NCBI GenBank assembly: GCA_900239685.1
Contig: OENT01000824.1
Coordinates: forward strand, 1-64,000
Source of the DNA: Rotaria macrura
Lineage: Eukaryota > Rotifera > Eurotatoria > Philodinida > Philodinidae
Length of the DNA stretch: 64,000 nucleotides
Reading direction: 5' to 3'
Under the pieces are notes generated by a model. It did not search any database. It had not been told where the DNA came from and saw nothing but the letters and a program-made list of their open reading frames with translations. Made by a program: the position numbers and the translations under genes. Shown here piece by piece: positions 61,981 through 64,000 of the stretch (position 1 is its first letter; every line of letters begins with the position of its first letter).

Positions 61981-64000
61981 GTGGTACCCGGATCGACCTA
62001 GTGAGATTCCATGGAATCACCCAAAGTAATTCATTTCCGTCATGCACTCTACTTTGGAAAGACAGAGGAGCTCTAAATAACACAAACACAGTTGCACCTG
62101 CTGCTGGTTCTGTGTTAAAATCATTGATAGTTTTTGATGTCAACAACGATAGCTTACTGGATATCATTGTTTCTAATTTCGGTACTGATAATATGGGTGT
62201 TCTACTAGGTCTTGGAAGAGGAACTTTCGGGAATGAAATTATGTACCCCGTGGGCTTAAAGGCTCATCCTCTCTCAATCGGTATTGGCGATTTCAATAAG
62301 GATGGTCACACGGATATTGTAGTGGCTAATTATGGTACCAGAAATATGATAACGTTTCTTGGAAGCGAGAATGAAAAATTCGAAAATCTAGGAACATATG
62401 GTGGTAGTTTCGATTTCCCTCCGTCGATGATCGCTGTTGGTGATCTCAGCAACGATGGACGTTCAGGAATTTTCGCGTACGAATATTATATCATAAAGTT
62501 TGAAATACATTCTAGTAGCCATCCTATGTTGCTCTCCTCACTTCTAAAGATTGCGAACGATTGCTTGAAACTATCCTTGATAATTCAAGGGCGTTTCAGT
62601 TACATGAAAGTCTGTATTACTGTGGAACTAATCAAGCTGAATAACTATACACGCATTCTATGCCTTAATTGAAATGGTTTAGTAATTGGGTAAAACATTC
62701 GTTTGAACACCTTTTTAGTTGTACATGATTTTCTTTGAGTCTATTCTCCATGTATTCCGCGAATTAAATAATCGAAAAAATAAGTATATAGCCTCTTGTA
62801 TCCTGGAGAGATGAATATTTTTTAAACTTTCAACTTCAGAGTCCATGACTGGGTTGTCGTCAGTGTTTGCATTCTTTAAACCGTATCTAATTAATGATTT
62901 AACCAGAAAGAAAAAGAAAAAGATAGAAATGAAAAATGAAATGCAAAAATATTCCTTACTGATTTTCAGAAAACACCATCTGGAAATAGGAAGTCGAATG
63001 TATCACAACCAATATTTATATTTGATCTTCTTGTAGGAATTGTTTTTTAAAACTGTTGACATGTCGAACGTTAACCTGAGTAAATACAAACCTATCCATT
63101 TTCTCATAATCCATGTTTCCATTCGACAGAATTCAAGGCACTGCAAGAATAACCTCATGGAGATAAAAGAAAACTGTCATGTATTACATTCGACACTGCA
63201 AATCCAACTGGGAGAACCACCGTCATAAGCAAAAATTTGCATCCCAAATCATAGATTGCTCATATTGATTTTGTAGCATCGACATTGAAGACGGGTATAC
63301 CGAAGTTTATCACTTTGTTTGATTCAATACGTATTATGTGAACAACTCACATTGTCGTCACATATGATGACAGCCATCATGTGGATGTGTTTCTAAAACA
63401 CGACGTTGGATCTTTCACTCATCCAATGAGGTACTGGACTGGTCGATGGNCAACAACAGTAGCTGTAGGTGATGTTAACAACGACACCCTACTGGATATC
63501 GTCGTTTCTAATGAGGGTGACAAAACTGTAAATGTCCTTCTTGGTTACAGCAATGGCTCTTTTGCTAACCAAATGACATTTTTAACCCGTTCGATCCCGT
63601 GGGGTGTTGCTGTTAGTGATTTTAATAAGGATACTATACTGGATATTGTCGTTTCTAATGGAAATGACAGCACTGTGAGTGTCCTACTTGGATATGGTAA
63701 TGGCTCTTTTGCAAATCATATCATATATTCAACTGACTACGGTCCAACAGGGTTAGCGATTGGTGATTTTAACAACGACATTATACTGTATATCGTAGTT
63801 GCTAATTATGGGGGCAACACTGTAAGTGTCCTTCTTGGCTACGGCAATGGCTCTTTTGCAAACCAAATGACATTCTCAATTGGCTCTCAATCATTCGATG
63901 TAGCTGTTGGTGATTTCAATAACAATGCCTACCAGGATATCGTCGTTTCTAATTCGAATGACGGCAATGTAAGTGTTCTTCTTGGATATGGTAATGGTTC
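61869..64000 (+). pseudogene. FG-GAP/VCBS repeat protein, interrupted and 3' partial
   Basis: Two coding blocks in the same frame. Block 1 (62090-62475) has about 2.5 repeats (IVFDVNNDSLLDIIVSNFG, IGIGDFNKDGHTDIVVANYG, AVGDLSNDGRSG). Block 2, open from 63342 to the window edge, has four repeats (VAVGDVNNDTLLDIVVSN, VAVSDFNKDTILDIVVSN, LAIGDFNNDIILYIVVAN, VAVGDFNNNAYQDIVVSN), each with VLLGYxNGSFA. The four unit starts (63459, 63606, 63753, 63900) are exactly 147 bp apart. The DxNxDxxxD loop is a calcium-binding pattern of beta-propeller FG-GAP domains; repeats 3 and 4 have each lost one Asp. Between blocks, about 62480-63341 has stops and no clear repeat. It could be a long intron, but most introns here are short, so decay or insertion is likelier. 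One N at 63450. Such proteins are numerous in bdelloids and are often suspected of bacterial origin. Confidence 0.7.

Noticed and set aside
1..64000. tRNA or rRNA genes, CRISPR arrays
   Set aside because: No cloverleaf-compatible T-arm/anticodon pattern or rRNA core was found by eye. The few GTTCGA matches lie inside coding exons, and there is no spaced repeat array.

Overview
The window looks like nuclear DNA of a bdelloid rotifer. Its genes are animal genes (laminin alpha, LARP1, prohibitin, ABHD18, acid ceramidase, RPL10, a LENG9-like protein, XPG, CSDE1/UNR, an adiponectin-type PAQR receptor). They are AT-rich, and most introns are only about 45-75 nt with GT-AG ends. The right edge carries tandem FG-GAP/VCBS repeats of a kind expanded in bdelloids. 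Several intergenic places carry imperfect GGGTGTG/TGTGGG tracts resembling the G-rich telomeric repeat reported for bdelloids. The species cannot be told from sequence alone, and the bdelloid assignment is an inference.

Layout. 1-10190 (+) is the 3' part of a laminin alpha gene: EGF-like modules, coiled coil, five LG domains. 10191-13545 has no gene I can support. 13546-26426 (+) is a compact block: LARP1, prohibitin-1, ABHD18 and acid ceramidase. 26427-32602 is a long gene-poor stretch with degenerate foldback repeats and two telomere-like G-rich/C-rich pairs. RPL10 (-) and a LENG9-like RNA-end-processing gene (+) are divergent over a spacer of about 665 bp. XPG/ERCC5 (+) follows at 35975-43273, with a probable inverted-repeat element and an assembly gap in its longest intron. 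It converges on a small single-span membrane protein gene (-). CSDE1/UNR (+, 46015-50989) converges on a PAQR/AdipoR gene (-, 51876-53677).

From about 57.4 kb rightwards the DNA changes character. It holds two related G-rich/C-rich elements, an apolipoprotein-L-like C-terminal module (-) lying directly against a near-perfect foldback (194-bp arms), a Cys/His-rich ORF on the far side of that foldback, other inverted repeats, and an interrupted FG-GAP repeat gene running off the edge.

The genes do not form one pathway. LARP1, CSDE1 and RPL10 act in translation, XPG in nucleotide excision repair, and the LENG9-like protein probably in RNA-end processing. Acid ceramidase and the AdipoR-like receptor (a family linked to ceramide turnover) both touch sphingolipid metabolism. 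The regions most worth a second look are 57.4-64 kb, the telomere-like foldbacks, the apparent GT-TG intron in XPG, and the RWD-MJ1316-2H domain fusion. Exon borders were placed by eye from GT/AG sites and reading-frame continuity. For the genes with complete models the exon lengths sum to whole codons, but no transcript evidence was available.
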